From positions 1 to 5,262 of the forward strand of contig JAIXYD010000125.1 of NCBI GenBank assembly GCA_027490415.1: DNA of 5,262 nucleotides, in the 5' to 3' direction. The notes beneath the pieces are model-generated. The model was not told the origin of the DNA and ran no database searches. It saw only the letters and a program-made list of their open reading frames with translations. Position 1 is the first letter of the stretch; each line of letters opens with the position of its first letter. A program made the position numbers and the translations under genes. Positions 4,777 to 5,262 of this stretch are shown here, piece by piece. The stretch is from Streptomycetaceae bacterium (GTDB taxonomy: Bacteria > Actinomycetota > Actinomycetes > Nanopelagicales > Nanopelagicaceae).

Positions 4777-5262
4777 AGCATTTACAAGCGCATCAATATC
4801 TGCCTCTGTATGTTCTTGGCGCAGAGTTAATCTCAAGGAACCCTCAGTCGGTAGTCCCATCGCTGCTAGTACATGGCTGGGAACTAAATCTGCAGGAGAG
4901 CAGGCAGAGCCAGCATCGACAGAGAATGCACTGGCCTCTAGTTCTCTTACAAGCATTTCACTCACGGTTCCAGGAATCACAATCGTTTGAAAATTTGAAA
5001 GCCTTGGACTGGTATCGCCAACAACAATTGCGGATGGAATCAATGCGTCTATTTTTTGGCGAAGATAAAGATTAAGCGCATCAATTCGCTGTGGATCTTC
5101 GCTGAAGTTTTCCATAGCAACAGCTGCACCGAGCAAGAGGGGGAGTGAATAACCACCTGGCGTTCGGATGGGAGCAATATGAGGTAGCGGATAACGCCAC
5201 TGCGATGGATTTGAAATGGCCATCACCGAAATTCCGGAAGGACCACCCCATGCGTTGGCGGA
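4750..5262 (-). CDS. Cysteine desulfurase-like aminotransferase class V protein, C-terminal part, PLP lysine apparently missing
   Basis: The gene enters from the right edge; the last 170 codons are visible. It belongs to the NifS/IscS-like fold type I PLP family. Matching features are SANAWGGPSG at the fragment's start (family: SAHKxxGPxG), a substrate-site arginine in IRTPGGYSLP, and the sulfur-accepting cysteine in DAGSACSPADL (codon 4902-4900). PSHVLAAMGL and SLRLTLRQEHTEADID also match the C-terminal domain. Normal members use the Lys of the SAHK motif to bind PLP; here the two residues are Asn-Ala (codons 5256-5251). The Asn/Thr of the usual GT-x-N segment near the arginine also appear replaced. 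The frame is otherwise intact. I recall a desulfurase gene near pfkB, iscA and nadA in Streptomyces, so this is probably the orthologous position. The protein may be an inactive or repurposed paralogue. Its N-terminal half is unseen. Confidence 0.85.
   Translation of the reverse strand, partial: SANAWGGPSGISVMAISNPSQWRYPLPHIAPIRTPGGYSLPLLLGAAVAMENFSEDPQRIDALNLYLRQKIDALIPSAIVVGDTSPRLSNFQTIVIPGTVSEMLVRELEASAFSVDAGSACSPADLVPSHVLAAMGLPTEGSLRLTLRQEHTEADIDALVNALVEVCRNF

Noticed and set aside
5221..5226. Independent start of a short protein at the GTG/ATG near 5226
   Set aside because: The frame stays open to the window edge and the upstream codons match the desulfurase family (GGPSG motif), so this is the inside of a longer gene.

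Overview
The window looks like chromosomal DNA from an actinobacterium of moderate GC content. Every recognisable protein is of actinobacterial type: an SCO2322-family secreted protein, a DUF3043 membrane protein, an actinobacterial-form EcfT, and an adenosine kinase that aligns without gaps to the Mycobacterium AdoK sequence as I remember it. The modest GC, short gaps and overlapping genes suggest a streamlined lineage, such as the freshwater Nanopelagicales (acI) group. That placement is inference.

Layout. Positions 1-1614 (minus strand) hold a vitamin-B12-regulated transport operon. A cobalamin riboswitch (about 1494-1614) is followed by a likely ribosome-binding-site switch (1418-1456), then an SCO2322-family secreted protein (1410-883), EcfT (870-109) and the first 37 codons of an ECF ATPase (from 112 to the left edge). 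Positions 1648-3349 (minus strand) hold nadA (quinolinate synthase), followed 7 bp later by a DUF3043 membrane protein. A 58-bp divergent gap separates nadA from a plus-strand pair: an A-type Fe-S carrier (erpA/iscA-like, 3408-3761) and adenosine kinase adoK (3802-4776). Both plus-strand genes seem to have leaderless or nearly leaderless promoters. At the right edge, the last 170 codons of a cysteine-desulfurase-like protein (5262-4750, minus strand) converge on adoK and overlap it by 27 bp.

How the genes fit together. nadA needs a [4Fe-4S] cluster; an A-type carrier lies beside it and a desulfurase homologue is nearby, so the right half reads as an NAD synthesis plus Fe-S locus with a purine-salvage kinase. 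The left half reads as uptake of cobalamin, a precursor, or a B12-sparing nutrient, with an unusual secreted accessory protein. The two most interesting points are these. The desulfurase-like protein lacks the PLP-binding lysine at its usual place (Ser-Ala-Asn-Ala instead of Ser-Ala-His-Lys). The riboswitch directly controls a secreted protein placed first in an ECF transporter operon.

I see no tRNA, rRNA, CRISPR array, insertion sequence or convincing intrinsic terminator. The only gene-free stretch over 200 bp (1411-1647) is largely the riboswitch leader.
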